Notes under the pieces: generated by a model
The model's database searches: none
What the model was told of the DNA's origin: nothing
Seen by the model: only the letters and a program-made list of their open reading frames with translations
Shown here: positions 25,603 through 35,739 of the stretch, piece after piece
Layout of the letters: each line of letters starts with the position of its first letter
Numbering within the stretch: position 1 is the first letter of the stretch
NCBI RefSeq assembly: GCF_024706985.1
Contig: NZ_JAMCCX010000072.1
Span: 1-64,000, forward strand
From: Alicyclobacillus sp. SP_1
GTDB taxonomy: Bacteria; Bacillota; Bacilli; Alicyclobacillales; Alicyclobacillaceae
DNA: 64,000 nucleotides
Reading direction: 5' to 3'
Made by a program: the position numbers and the translations under genes

Positions 25603-25703
25603 ATCCTTCACTCGGTTGGCATCTTAGACATATCGCGGTCGTCCCGTGTTGACTTCTTGAAACGAGATTGACTGCCATTTGCCGACAAAGCGGGGGAACT
25701 AAG

Positions 25704-25838
25704 TTGGAGCCAGTCAAAGGCAAAACCACGCGCCGCAACGTGCGCATCGGGTTCATCATTGGAGCACTCTTTCTTTTGGGGTTTGCTGGCTGGCGCCTTG
25801 TAGGATTTTTGCACCAGCCCTTATCCATGCCCCAATGA
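25704..25838 (+). CDS. small single-pass membrane protein, 44 aa
   Basis: Short open frame starting at TTG 25704 with GCGGGGGAAC upstream. A basic N-terminus (KGKTTRRNVR) is followed by one hydrophobic helix (IGFIIGALFLLGFAGWRLVGFL) and a short Pro-containing tail. The positive-inside arrangement suggests a type I-like single-span protein with its N terminus in the cytoplasm. No family recognised. It lies 100 bases after the chorismate mutase gene and could be read from the same transcript. Confidence 0.5.
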   Translation: MEPVKGKTTRRNVRIGFIIGALFLLGFAGWRLVGFLHQPLSMPQ

Positions 25839-25884
25839 TTCCACTCCGAGTGGTCGACCGCCGCGCCGCCACGCAGAGTTTGGG

Positions 25885-27579
25885 TCAGTCCGGGAGCGTG
25901 ACGAAGGTTTGCACGCTTCCTGCCCGTCCCCCTTCAAACATCACACGTACCTGACTGCCCCTTGCTGCCCGAAAGACCCACTCCACATGACCGCGTTGCG
26001 GGTGGTTGGGTGCATAAGTCCGTTGACTCCCATATCCATCCAGGTGGCCGATAATCACGGGAGTTTGACCGGACACCATCTCCACGTCCCCTTCGAGATG
26101 CGCTCGAATCCCTTCGAGCAAGAGCGACTTCCCTTTCTCAGTACTCGACGTAGGCAGAAATCCAGCATTCGACACCTCCGCCACCAGACGGAACAGATGG
26201 TGGTCGAGCGACTCGACCGTGATCGACGGAATGGTCAAGACGGGCGTAGACAACCCCAGTTTCGTCAAAAACGCAGTCACGCCACGACATTCCTCTTCAA
26301 GAAATGCGAGTGGTGGGTTCTGCACGACAAATTTCGTGTCCATGCCGCCTACCTCCACAGAGCCGAAGTCCGGATGCTCAAACGGCTTCCAGGAGAGTAC
26401 GGCATCCGGAGAAGCTTCTCGCATCGCCCAGTCGTGTATTTTGCGCTCATCCTCCATCCGCTCTGCGGGCGTCAGAGCCATCATTTTCCGCATGCCCAGC
26501 TCCCCGTAGCTACGCGCTCCAGCCCGTTTCGCCACATCCCACACCTCAATCGTGAAACTAAGCACCCCGTGATGGTCGTACATCCAATCGTCTGCCGCGC
26601 CCGGCATCAGTACTTGTTCATGGCCCGTCGCAAAGACATCATAGTTCGACCCGGCAAAATACCCGCTGACTTCAGCCCCCATCTCGGCCATGCGACTGAA
26701 GAGGTGGCGATCCATCTGCGACAAAACCGTATCGCCCCCCGTCGACGGTTGCCTCAAAATCACCCCTCCTGACGTATGCACAGCTGCATACGCTGCCACA
26801 TTGCGACGCTTCATAAGAAACTCGGCTAAAGCGCGCAGCTCTGGTTCAGAAAGTGGATAAGGTCCAGCACCAGGCTGTCCTGACTCGCCCGCCCAGCGAA
26901 TTGGAAAATTGCGATTGAAGTCCATTTCGGAACGCCTCGCTCGGCTGGCTTTAGCGAAGGCAGGAAAGTTACCTGTTTGCGAACGGCGGTCGACTCTACC
27001 TTCGGGAAACACGTGATAATAAGTCCCGCCGATTTCGCCCGGCTTGCGTGGCCGCATGACGTCTGGCCGCTCGCTGTCTACCGCAAAGCCTCCATCTTCG
27101 GCCTCTACGCGCAGGAGACGGATGTGTCCATCGCCGTCAACGTCTTCAGGAACATAGCCTTCTGGAGGTTCTGAATACGGATACGTGTGCGAACTCGACC
27201 GATAGCGGCTCGGTGTGGTCAGGTATTCTTCAGCGCCATCCACGGCAATGCGCGGCACCACGTAGACTGTGTGCTGGTCGAGAAGCGTGGTTGCCTCTGG
27301 GTCCCGCCCATAGTTTTCGAGACACCAAGACATCCAGTACATCGCAACCGCGTTTGTTGCCACTTCGCCCGCATGAATGTTGGCATCGACAAACACGGCC
27401 GACTTGTCTTCCGGGCGGCCAGTCTCTCGATGGGTCAAAGTGACCGCAGCAATGTCTCGCCCTTGACGGCTCTGTCCAATAACCTCGACGCTCATCCACT
27501 GCGAATACGTTCTTTGCCACGTATTCAGCGCGTCCCACATCTCTTGATACGTCCAATACTTAGTGAACAATGCCGTCAC
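25885..27579 (-). CDS. M14 family zinc carboxypeptidase
   Basis: 564-aa peptidase with the M14 zinc site: NIHAGEV (HxxE), then a His in AAVHTSGG, and the catalytic Glu in LSFTIEVWD. Substrate-binding Asn/Arg occur in MDFNRNFP. No signal peptide is visible, so it is probably cytoplasmic or non-classically located. The C-terminal region from about residue 400 is a beta-rich accessory domain. ATG 27579 overlaps the stop of the alpha-galactosidase gene as ATGA, so it is translationally coupled to it. This suggests processing of a peptide- or amino-acid-linked compound, but the substrate is not known. Confidence 0.88.
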   Translation of the reverse strand: MTALFTKYWTYQEMWDALNTWQRTYSQWMSVEVIGQSRQGRDIAAVTLTHRETGRPEDKSAVFVDANIHAGEVATNAVAMYWMSWCLENYGRDPEATTLLDQHTVYVVPRIAVDGAEEYLTTPSRYRSSSHTYPYSEPPEGYVPEDVDGDGHIRLLRVEAEDGGFAVDSERPDVMRPRKPGEIGGTYYHVFPEGRVDRRSQTGNFPAFAKASRARRSEMDFNRNFPIRWAGESGQPGAGPYPLSEPELRALAEFLMKRRNVAAYAAVHTSGGVILRQPSTGGDTVLSQMDRHLFSRMAEMGAEVSGYFAGSNYDVFATGHEQVLMPGAADDWMYDHHGVLSFTIEVWDVAKRAGARSYGELGMRKMMALTPAERMEDERKIHDWAMREASPDAVLSWKPFEHPDFGSVEVGGMDTKFVVQNPPLAFLEEECRGVTAFLTKLGLSTPVLTIPSITVESLDHHLFRLVAEVSNAGFLPTSSTEKGKSLLLEGIRAHLEGDVEMVSGQTPVIIGHLDGYGSQRTYAPNHPQRGHVEWVFRAARGSQVRVMFEGGRAGSVQTFVTLPD

Positions 27580-29798
27580 TCTCCCCGAGTTTCGTCCAAA
27601 CGCTCAAGCCGCCACATCCAGCTTTGGAAGTCCCCACGCACCACCGGCAGCAAGATGCCAATTTGCATCAGTTCTGACCCGGACCGAACGACGCTCGCCC
27701 CGTCCATCTCCTCTAACCGATAGCGGGCCTCGCGCTCGAGTGCGGTCAGGCAGAGACGCCGCGCAGCATCGTTAGCAATCGCCAACACGTGAACGTACGT
27801 CACCACGCCGACGCGCCCGTCTGTGGACAGATACATCCACGCGGAGTCGTTGCCCTCACCCTCAAAAGGGCTCTTCAGTGGATAGTAGTCTCCAAACTGA
27901 ACCACAGGGCGAATTGTCTTGTACCACTCAATCTGCGACCGAATTTCCCTCAAATCGGACTTTGGCAGTGCGGTCAAATCCAACTCGTAGCCAAAATTTC
28001 CGGCCATCGCCACGTGGGCTCGCGTCCTCAAATCGGTCATGCGACCCACCTGGTGATTGGGCACCGCCGATACATGCGCCCCCGCCGTCACCGCTGGATA
28101 CACCAAACTCGTTCCATACTGAATGCGCAGGCGTGCCACCGCATCGGTGTTGTCACTGGTCCACGTTTGCGGCATGTAGTAGAGCATCCCCGGGTCAAAG
28201 CGACCACCTCCGCCTGAACAGCTCTCCATTAAAACATGCGGAAATCGCTCGGTCAGCGTCTCGAGGACCCGATAGAGGCCGAGCATGTATCGGTGAGCCG
28301 TCTCACGCTGGCGATGTGCAGGCAATGCCAAGGACCCCACCTCGGTCATATGGCGATTCATATCCCACTTCACATAATCAATCGGTCCGCTCGCGAGCAC
28401 GTTTCCAACGCGCTCAATTAAATGGTCACAGACATCGGGTCGGCTGAGGTCGAGCACCAACTGATGCCGTCCTTCCGACTGTGGGCGGTTCTGCACCTGT
28501 AACGTCCACTCCGGATGCGCCCGGTACAAGGCGCTGTCGGGAGACACCATCTCGGGCTCAAACCACAGGCCAAACTTCATACCAAGCCCATGCACGCGTT
28601 CAGCCAACCCAACAATCCCATTCGGCAATTTTTCGAGATTGACATCCCAGTCGCCGAGCGAGCTACGGTCGGAGTCGCGCTTTCCAAACCAGCCATCGTC
28701 GAGTACGAACAGTTCCGCACCAACCTCTGCAGCAACTCCAGCTAGGTCTAGCAATGTGTCCTCATCGAACTGAAAATACGTCGCTTCCCAATTATTTACC
28801 AAAATAGGCCGTTCCGTGTCACGATGGGTTCCCCGCAACAAGTGTTTGCGGTAGAAGCGGTGAAACGCCTGAGCCATTCCCGTCAAACCATCACTGCTCT
28901 CCACCATCACGCATTCCGGTGCTTGAAAAGTCTCCCCCGGTTCCAAGTACCAGTGAAAGTCAAATGGGTTGATCCCGATTTGCGCCCGAGCCTGGGCAAA
29001 CGCATCGACTTCAACACTCGCCAGAAAGCTTCCGCTGTAAACCAGATTGAACGCGAACACTTGCCCATGCCGCAAAGTTGTTCCCGATTCAGCCAACGCG
29101 AAAAATGGATTTTGCTGATGGCTACTGGCTCCACGCCGGCTTTCAATAGACTGCGTACCGGGTACCAAGCGGCGAGTGACAACGTCCCGCTCCCGCCCCC
29201 ACGTTCCGGACAACTGAATGAGGTCATACGCAGAGTCTGGGAAATCAACCGATGCGGACAGAATGCGGCGAAGAAGGACTGGCTCCGCACCACCGTTTTG
29301 CACGGAGACGGAACGAACGAGTACATCATGCTCCGTAAAAACCGTATACAGAAGAGTGGCCGACAGTTGACTGACCGGATCGACCAAATCGACCTCGAGA
29401 GAAACCGCGTCCTCGTTCGTCTCAACATACGTCGCAGGCAGTCCGGTGAGTTTCGGCTTACCGCGATGAATGCGATAACCTACAAACTCGAGATGAGTCA
29501 CACTCGACCCATCCGCAAACTCCACCTCGAGTGCCGGACTTCGAAAGTCCGTGTCGCCATAGCCAGGAAACTCGCGCGGCAACTGGTCGTAGCTGAGGTT
29601 TGTGTCCTCTGGAAGGGGGTTGGGCGAAAAACTGCCACGGTGTATGTATTGTGGCAAGTAGTCCAACGCGCTGGTTTCCAACCGCGGCCCCCAATAGCAG
29701 TGGGCCAACTGATTCCCTCGAACAACTCGCAAAAGGTAGGACATGTGCTTCGTCTGGAGATGAAACATGTGTTGGTCTTCGAGATAGTCAATGTTCAC
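27576..29798 (-). CDS. GH36 alpha-galactosidase
   Basis: 740-aa alpha-galactosidase of family GH36, hydrolysing terminal alpha-1,6-galactose from melibiose- and raffinose-type sugars. An N-terminal beta-supersandwich is followed by the TIM barrel with LDDGWFGKRD, LWFEPEMVSPDS, the nucleophile Asp in DYVKWDMNR (about residue 477) and the acid/base in TSDNTDA (about 547). No signal peptide, so intracellular. The start is GTG 29798 with AGAGGCGG upstream, overlapping the end of the isochorismatase-like gene by 11 bases; an upstream in-frame TTG is less likely. Tightly coupled to both neighbours. Confidence 0.92.
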   Translation of the reverse strand: MNIDYLEDQHMFHLQTKHMSYLLRVVRGNQLAHCYWGPRLETSALDYLPQYIHRGSFSPNPLPEDTNLSYDQLPREFPGYGDTDFRSPALEVEFADGSSVTHLEFVGYRIHRGKPKLTGLPATYVETNEDAVSLEVDLVDPVSQLSATLLYTVFTEHDVLVRSVSVQNGGAEPVLLRRILSASVDFPDSAYDLIQLSGTWGRERDVVTRRLVPGTQSIESRRGASSHQQNPFFALAESGTTLRHGQVFAFNLVYSGSFLASVEVDAFAQARAQIGINPFDFHWYLEPGETFQAPECVMVESSDGLTGMAQAFHRFYRKHLLRGTHRDTERPILVNNWEATYFQFDEDTLLDLAGVAAEVGAELFVLDDGWFGKRDSDRSSLGDWDVNLEKLPNGIVGLAERVHGLGMKFGLWFEPEMVSPDSALYRAHPEWTLQVQNRPQSEGRHQLVLDLSRPDVCDHLIERVGNVLASGPIDYVKWDMNRHMTEVGSLALPAHRQRETAHRYMLGLYRVLETLTERFPHVLMESCSGGGGRFDPGMLYYMPQTWTSDNTDAVARLRIQYGTSLVYPAVTAGAHVSAVPNHQVGRMTDLRTRAHVAMAGNFGYELDLTALPKSDLREIRSQIEWYKTIRPVVQFGDYYPLKSPFEGEGNDSAWMYLSTDGRVGVVTYVHVLAIANDAARRLCLTALEREARYRLEEMDGASVVRSGSELMQIGILLPVVRGDFQSWMWRLERLDETRGE

Positions 29799-30354
29799 GG
29801 CGAACCGCCTCTGCAAAAGCGTCGGATGTCAGTACTTCAGCTTGACGCGGGAAAACTTTTTGAGTGAGCACCGCGTGTACTTCCGGATCGCCATCTAAGC
29901 AAGCGTCTGAGAGAACCTTTAGGTGGTAATCGAGATCGGCCGCTTGACGAAGCGTCGACAGGACCACGCCACTCGTTGCAATCCCTGTGAGAACGAGTGT
30001 ATCGACTTGCAGAGCGCGCAGTACGACGTCGAGGTCGCTCCCGGAAAAGGCACTGACGCGGCGCTTTACAACCATGATGTCACCAGGTTCTGGAGCAACG
30101 GCTGGGTGAATTGACGTGGCGTCGTCCAACTCGGTGAATCCACCTTGACCAGCAATAGCCGAAAAGGAGCGGTTGTTGGGACTCACTTCCGGATATCCCG
30201 CGCGAAACGCCACGCGCACATACACGATGGGCATGTTCACGCCTCGAGCGGCGTCAATGGCTGTCTGAAACGGCTTTAAAACATTTGCAGAAGTCGCATA
30301 GCGCTCGACGATACCGCGCTGTACATCCATCACCAACAAGGCACTTTGGGTCAC
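29788..30354 (-). CDS. isochorismatase-fold protein lacking the catalytic Cys
   Basis: 188-aa cysteine-hydrolase (isochorismatase) fold: LLVMDVQRG with the first catalytic Asp, VKRRVSAFSGSDL with the Lys, and TGIATSGVVLSTLRQAADLDY. In active amidases and nicotinamidases the last motif is ATxxCV; here the position of the Cys is Val, so the triad is incomplete. A clade with this ATSGVV pattern occurs in bacteria and its activity is unclear to me. I prefer the GTG at 30354, nine bases after GGGAGG; an ATG pair three codons earlier abuts the ribosome site. First gene of the coupled trio with GH36 and M14. Confidence 0.85.
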   Translation of the reverse strand: MTQSALLVMDVQRGIVERYATSANVLKPFQTAIDAARGVNMPIVYVRVAFRAGYPEVSPNNRSFSAIAGQGGFTELDDATSIHPAVAPEPGDIMVVKRRVSAFSGSDLDVVLRALQVDTLVLTGIATSGVVLSTLRQAADLDYHLKVLSDACLDGDPEVHAVLTQKVFPRQAEVLTSDAFAEAVRREH

Positions 30355-30526
30355 CCTCATCATCCTCCCAATTCATTCTGCTGCATGGACATTTGCATGA
30401 AAAGCCTGGTGCGACACCCGTGCGGACCACATATTGGAGCAGAGGCGGGACCATGTGCTTCCACTGTCCATCATAGAGGATTCCCAGCCGTGTTGAAACC
30501 GCATCGCGACCTATGCCCGTCGGCAG

Positions 30527-30570
30527 TACGACAAGTGGGAGCCCCACTCCGGGAACTCCCACTTGTCGTA
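30527..30570. terminator. 15-bp perfect hairpin at the 3' side of groEL
   Basis: TACGACAAGTGGGAG (30527-30541) and its reverse complement (30556-30570) enclose a 14-base loop. It lies about 50 bases after the groEL stop. No T-run follows on either strand, so it may be a factor-assisted terminator or an mRNA 3'-end stabiliser. Confidence 0.5.
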
Positions 30571-30616
30571 AGTGTTACTTAGCGTTTGCCTCTGCAGCTT
30601 GAGCGAGGGATGCCCA

Positions 30617-32251
<1,635 letters not shown>

Positions 32252-32263
32252 TTAGTGAATGTC

Positions 32264-32566
32264 TCACTCGACAATCGCTAGAATGTCAGACTCGCGCAGA
32301 ATCAGGACTTCTTCACCGTCCAACTTAATTTCAGTCCCTGAATACTTGGAATACACAATCTTTTGGCCCACAGTCACGTCCATCGGCAGGCGTTTGCCTT
32401 CCTCGTAGCGCCCCGGCCCAACTGCAATGACCTCCGCCTCCTGCGGCTTTTCCTTTGCATTTTCCGGCAAATAGAGGCCGCCCGCCGTCTTCTCCTCACG
32501 CTTCAGCGGACGCACGACAACCCTATCCGCCATTGGGCGCAAGATGGTTTTTGTAGCAGTCGTCAT
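32264..32566 (-). CDS. groS: co-chaperonin GroES (10 kDa)
   Basis: 100-aa GroES; the heptameric lid of Gro[28 protein letters not shown] contains the mobile loop, and [24 protein letters not shown] is the conserved C-terminal beta barrel. ATG 32566 is preceded by TAAGGAGG. First gene of the groES-groEL operon. Confidence 0.98.
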   Translation of the reverse strand: MTTATKTILRPMADRVVVRPLKREEKTAGGLYLPENAKEKPQEAEVIAVGPGRYEEGKRLPMDVTVGQKIVYSKYSGTEIKLDGEEVLILRESDILAIVE

Positions 32567-32599
32567 GGGATGGTACCTCCTTACAGAGTCTCAAGTTTG

Positions 32600-32626
32600 T
32601 TAGCACTCTATGGCATCGAGTGCTAA
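32600..32626. promoter_or_regulatory. CIRCE operator (HrcA binding site)
   Basis: TTAGCACTC, nine bases, GAGTGCTAA: a perfect match to the CIRCE inverted repeat bound by the heat-shock repressor HrcA. It lies just downstream of the groE promoter -10 box and before the groES ribosome site. hrcA itself is not in the window. Confidence 0.98.
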
Positions 32627-32636
32627 CCACACCGTT

Positions 32637-32665
32637 ATTGTAGTCAGCGAAATCCTTCACATCAA
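32637..32665 (-). promoter_or_regulatory. sigma-A promoter of groES-groEL
   Basis: On the minus strand TTGATG (32660-32665), 17 bases, TACAAT (32637-32642), followed directly by CIRCE. This is the standard vegetative promoter-operator layout of HrcA-controlled groE operons. The remaining part of the gap, up to 32908, shows no gene. Confidence 0.88.
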
Positions 32666-32908
32666 GCCCCTTCCGCCGAATTTCACAAAAAAATTTAGGC
32701 GATAGCATCTTGACCCAACGACATAAACTATGGAAAGCCTCGTCGGTTTGTAACCGAGAACCTGGTTTCACAGTATAGCAGGCGGACGAATTGTTGGAGC
32801 CGTTGGTTTCCTGCAACATGCTTGACCAAGAGGGGGAGTATTCGCTAATTTGAAGACAACATCTTCGATTTCACGGGCTTTTCAGAGCCTGGAAGTGGAG
32901 GGGTTTAC

Positions 32909-33406
32909 ATGTATACGGCCACGAATATCCTAGTTTGCGAACAAGACGAAGCCTACACCGTGCTGAACCGCTACAATCCAAAGACGCACACATTCGAAGG
33001 TGAATACTCGCTGCTACACAATGCATATTCCCAAAATTCGTACTTTCTGTCCCGCTTTCTCATGGACCACCGGGGGCACTCGCTCATGCTTATTGACAGT
33101 GAAGACGAGCGGTACTTCCACATTCGCCGCACGTATCGGCACGAGCGAGAAGAGGACATTGAGCGATATATGGAGGAACAAAGTGAGCAGCGCAAAGAAG
33201 AAGAGAACGATTTGACAGCAAAGCAAAGCATTGGCCAATTGCAGCTGCTGGTCGTCAAGAAAATGATTGAACAGCAGCGAGAAAGCATACAAAATCAAGA
33301 GTCTCATACCGAACGAGATACGTACGTCTTACTCGGCCAAGACTTTGCATACGGCTGGTCCGTGAACACCATTAACCGGATTGTCGACTTTGGCAACATC
33401 AGTTGA
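32909..33406 (+). CDS. hypothetical protein with charged coiled-coil segment, 165 aa
   Basis: No family recognised. N-terminal alpha/beta part (MYTATNILVCEQDEAYTVL), then a region very rich in Glu/Arg (about residues 78-130) predicted as a long helix or coiled coil, and a short C-terminal GQDFAYGWSVNTINRIVDF. Soluble; no signal peptide. ATG 32909 follows GTGGAGGGG. It is divergent from groES, about 240 bases from the groE promoter, and stands alone. Confidence 0.65.
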   Translation: MYTATNILVCEQDEAYTVLNRYNPKTHTFEGEYSLLHNAYSQNSYFLSRFLMDHRGHSLMLIDSEDERYFHIRRTYRHEREEDIERYMEEQSEQRKEEENDLTAKQSIGQLQLLVVKKMIEQQRESIQNQESHTERDTYVLLGQDFAYGWSVNTINRIVDFGNIS

Positions 33407-33555
33407 TGGATTAGATTAGGTACTCGAACATCGCCACCCCAAGTGTCAGAAGGTGCATCGTCCCACTCGATATACAATCTACAAATGCGGTCCCGCCCGC
33501 GTTGGAGTAGCATCCAGCCCGGGCCACGGGACCACAAAACAAGAAGGCTTGATTA

Positions 33556-34401
33556 TCAATACTCGTAAAATCCGCGTCCCGATTTTCGGCCAAGTCTACC
33601 AGCCGCCACATACTTCTCCAGAATCGGCGCAGGTCGATACGTCTCTCCCAGTTTCTCATAAAGATATTGCATGTTTTTCAGCCTGGCGTCCAAACCAACT
33701 AAATCCGCTAATTCTAGCGGCCCCATCGGATGATGCAATCCAAGTTTGATGGCTTTGTCAATGTCTTCTGCACTAGCTACCCCTTCCTGCAACATGCGCA
33801 TGGCCTCGTTGCCAATCAGACAGTTCATCCGACTCGTAATAAAACCCGGGTATTCGTTCACTTCAACCGTCTCTTTGCCCATGCGTTCAGCAACATGACG
33901 GGTGGCTTCATACGTCGCATCGGACGTATCTAGTCCGCGGACAATCTCTACCAGCTTCATGCGCGGAACGGGATTGAAAAAGTGCATGGCAATCACTCGA
34001 TGCGGAGATTTTGTCGCAGCTCCAATTTGAGTCGGACTCATCGTTGAAGTATTCGTCGCCAGAATGGCGTCGGCCTTGCAAATGGCGTCTAAATGTGCGA
34101 AGAGTTCTTGCTTCCATTCCAAAATTTCCGGTATTGCTTCGATGACAAAGTCGGCGGACGCCGCAACGTGAAGCGAATCACTTGTGCCGATCCGCTGAAG
34201 CACTCTCCGTTTCTCTTCTTCCGTCACTTTGTTACGCCGAATACCCTCTTCTAAGTCCGCCTCAATGGCCTGCAATGCGGTTTGCAACTGAGTTGGACTG
34301 GTGTCATGGAGTAGCACCTGATATCCTGCAGCCGCCGCACTCTGTGCAATTCCACGGCCCATCACTCCGGACCCAATCATGGCGATGGTCTCAATATTCA
34401 T
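33556..34401 (-). CDS. 3-hydroxyacyl-CoA (3-hydroxybutyryl-CoA) dehydrogenase
   Basis: 281-aa NAD-dependent enzyme oxidising 3-hydroxyacyl-CoA to 3-ketoacyl-CoA, or the reverse reaction in butyrate-type synthesis. Rossmann motif AMIGSGVMGRGIAQ, the conserved VIEAIPEILEWKQELF, the catalytic His in VIAMHFFNPVPRMKLVE, and the helical C-terminal half with NEAMRMLQEGVASAEDIDKA and HPMGPLELADLVGLD. Length fits the single-domain Hbd/PaaH type. ATG 34401 is chosen because homology begins there; GGGAG lies twelve bases upstream. No other beta-oxidation gene is adjacent. Confidence 0.92.
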   Translation of the reverse strand: MNIETIAMIGSGVMGRGIAQSAAAAGYQVLLHDTSPTQLQTALQAIEADLEEGIRRNKVTEEEKRRVLQRIGTSDSLHVAASADFVIEAIPEILEWKQELFAHLDAICKADAILATNTSTMSPTQIGAATKSPHRVIAMHFFNPVPRMKLVEIVRGLDTSDATYEATRHVAERMGKETVEVNEYPGFITSRMNCLIGNEAMRMLQEGVASAEDIDKAIKLGLHHPMGPLELADLVGLDARLKNMQYLYEKLGETYRPAPILEKYVAAGRLGRKSGRGFYEY

Positions 34402-34525
34402 CTTCAAGCACACTCCCTGCACCAGCTTCTCTAACTTGAAACGCAACATCACCGCGCGGAAAAAGTGGAGTCGGTGGAACCGCAACTCCTGCGCCTCATG
34501 CTCAATCCCCGTCTCTCGCATTTAG

Positions 34526-35284
34526 CCCAGTACTCATTGTATCACGGCATTCCTGCGCAGTCCTGTTATCGAACGACAACAACGAAAAACGCCCTCACTT
34601 GAAGGCGGCGCGGAGCAGTTCCTATCACTGGAGTCGAACTGGCCAAACTTGTACGAATGCGAATCAAACCAGGTAACCATTGCGTTAGATGACTCTTTCG
34701 AAATGTATGGCAAAAGCTATCCAAAACAATATGTACTCGCGGACATCCTGTCGGTCGAGCAGGGAGATAGCTGCCCACATTGCGGTAACCCATTGGAAAT
34801 TTCGCGAGCGATAGAGGCCGGAAATATCTTTCAATTAGGAACCCAGTACACGTCGCCGATGCACGCAAATTTTTCGGGAATGGACGGCACCTCGCAACCT
34901 CTGTGGATGGGATGTTATGGAATTGGCATGAGCAGAATGCTCGCTTGCGTTATCGAAGAAAACCACGATGCAAAAGGCATCGTATTCCCTGAGTCGATTG
35001 CACCCTTTCCGTATCACTTGGTTACAGTGGGTCGAAATGCCGATGTCATAGCAGCAGCAGAGCGAATATACGAGTCGTTGGGCTCAGACCATGTACTGTT
35101 TGACGATCGTGATGTACATGCGGGCGTCAAGTTCATCGATGCTGACCTACTTGGATTACCAGACCGCATCACGGTTAGTAAGAGAACTGTTGAAACAGGT
35201 CAAGTAGAGTGCAGGAACCGAAAAACGGGAAACAGTACATTCATTTCTATCGACGAACTCGGCGCGTCTGCTCACCGTCTATAG
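34526..35284 (+). pseudogene. 5'-truncated prolyl-tRNA synthetase remnant
   Basis: From about 34640 the frame matches the C-terminal part of bacterial ProRS: the end of the editing insertion (GDSCPHCGNPLEISRAIEAGNIFQLGTQYT), class II motif 3 (MGCYGIGMSRMLACVIEENHD) and the anticodon-binding domain (FPYHLVTVGRN to FIDADLLGLPDRITVS). The N-terminal catalytic core with motifs 1 and 2 is missing. The open frame begins after a stop at 34523-34525 with no ATG and no ribosome site; the first TTG is at 34649. It is therefore a decayed copy or a transferred fragment. A complete proS should exist elsewhere in the genome. Confidence 0.82.
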
Positions 35285-35368
35285 CACGCCACCGGCACAT
35301 TTGGACAATCGGTCACTAGGCAATAATGAGGAACTTTGATACAATTTTCATATAAGGAGGTTGTATCC

Positions 35369-35587
35369 ATGTCTCAAGTTGGAACTTTTCTGTTTGGCCT
35401 AGGCATTCTCGTCATGGCTGTAGAATTGACGGCAAACATCGCCTCCCTTATCCAATTAAGCTCGATTCATTCCACAGGAGTATATGTGGGTTCGGAAATC
35501 GTTCTGTTATGCGGCGCTTTCTTTCAAGGTGGCACTCTCATGGGAGTGGGTCGAGTGATTCAGCTGTTATCGAGGAATACCGGATGA
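35369..35587 (+). CDS. small two-helix membrane protein, 72 aa
   Basis: Two hydrophobic stretches (FLFGLGILVMAVELTANIASL and VGSEIVLLCGAFFQGGTLMGV) separated by a short polar loop; no recognised family. ATG 35369 is chosen for the AAGGAGG seven bases upstream. It stands alone behind the ProRS remnant. Confidence 0.65.
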   Translation: MSQVGTFLFGLGILVMAVELTANIASLIQLSSIHSTGVYVGSEIVLLCGAFFQGGTLMGVGRVIQLLSRNTG

Positions 35588-35666
35588 AACCACTCGCTAG
35601 GAGCCATACTATACTGCCATTCGACCCTTTCTTTCCATTCCTGGTCCACTCATCAATCTGAGTGGC

Positions 35667-35688
35667 ACTGGGGCCACAGGGCCCCAGT
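35667..35688. terminator. hairpin between the small membrane protein and rsgA
   Basis: ACTGGGGCC (35667-35675) pairs with GGCCCCAGT (35680-35688) over a four-base loop. It lies between convergent genes and could serve both directions; no clear T-run follows. Confidence 0.45.
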
Positions 35689-35739
35689 CGGAGAAGCGTT
35701 AAAACAAGAGATGCACCACACCTTGCACCGATTGTGTGC

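Noticed and set aside
25886-26772. Long plus-strand frame (287 aa) opposite the M14 peptidase
   Set aside because: It is an antisense shadow of a clear peptidase gene with catalytic motifs on the minus strand; its composition is rich in His/Arg/Pro as expected for such shadows.
30527-30570. Calling the groEL 3' hairpin a typical intrinsic terminator
   Set aside because: The stem is perfect but no T-run follows on either strand, so it is listed with reduced confidence only.
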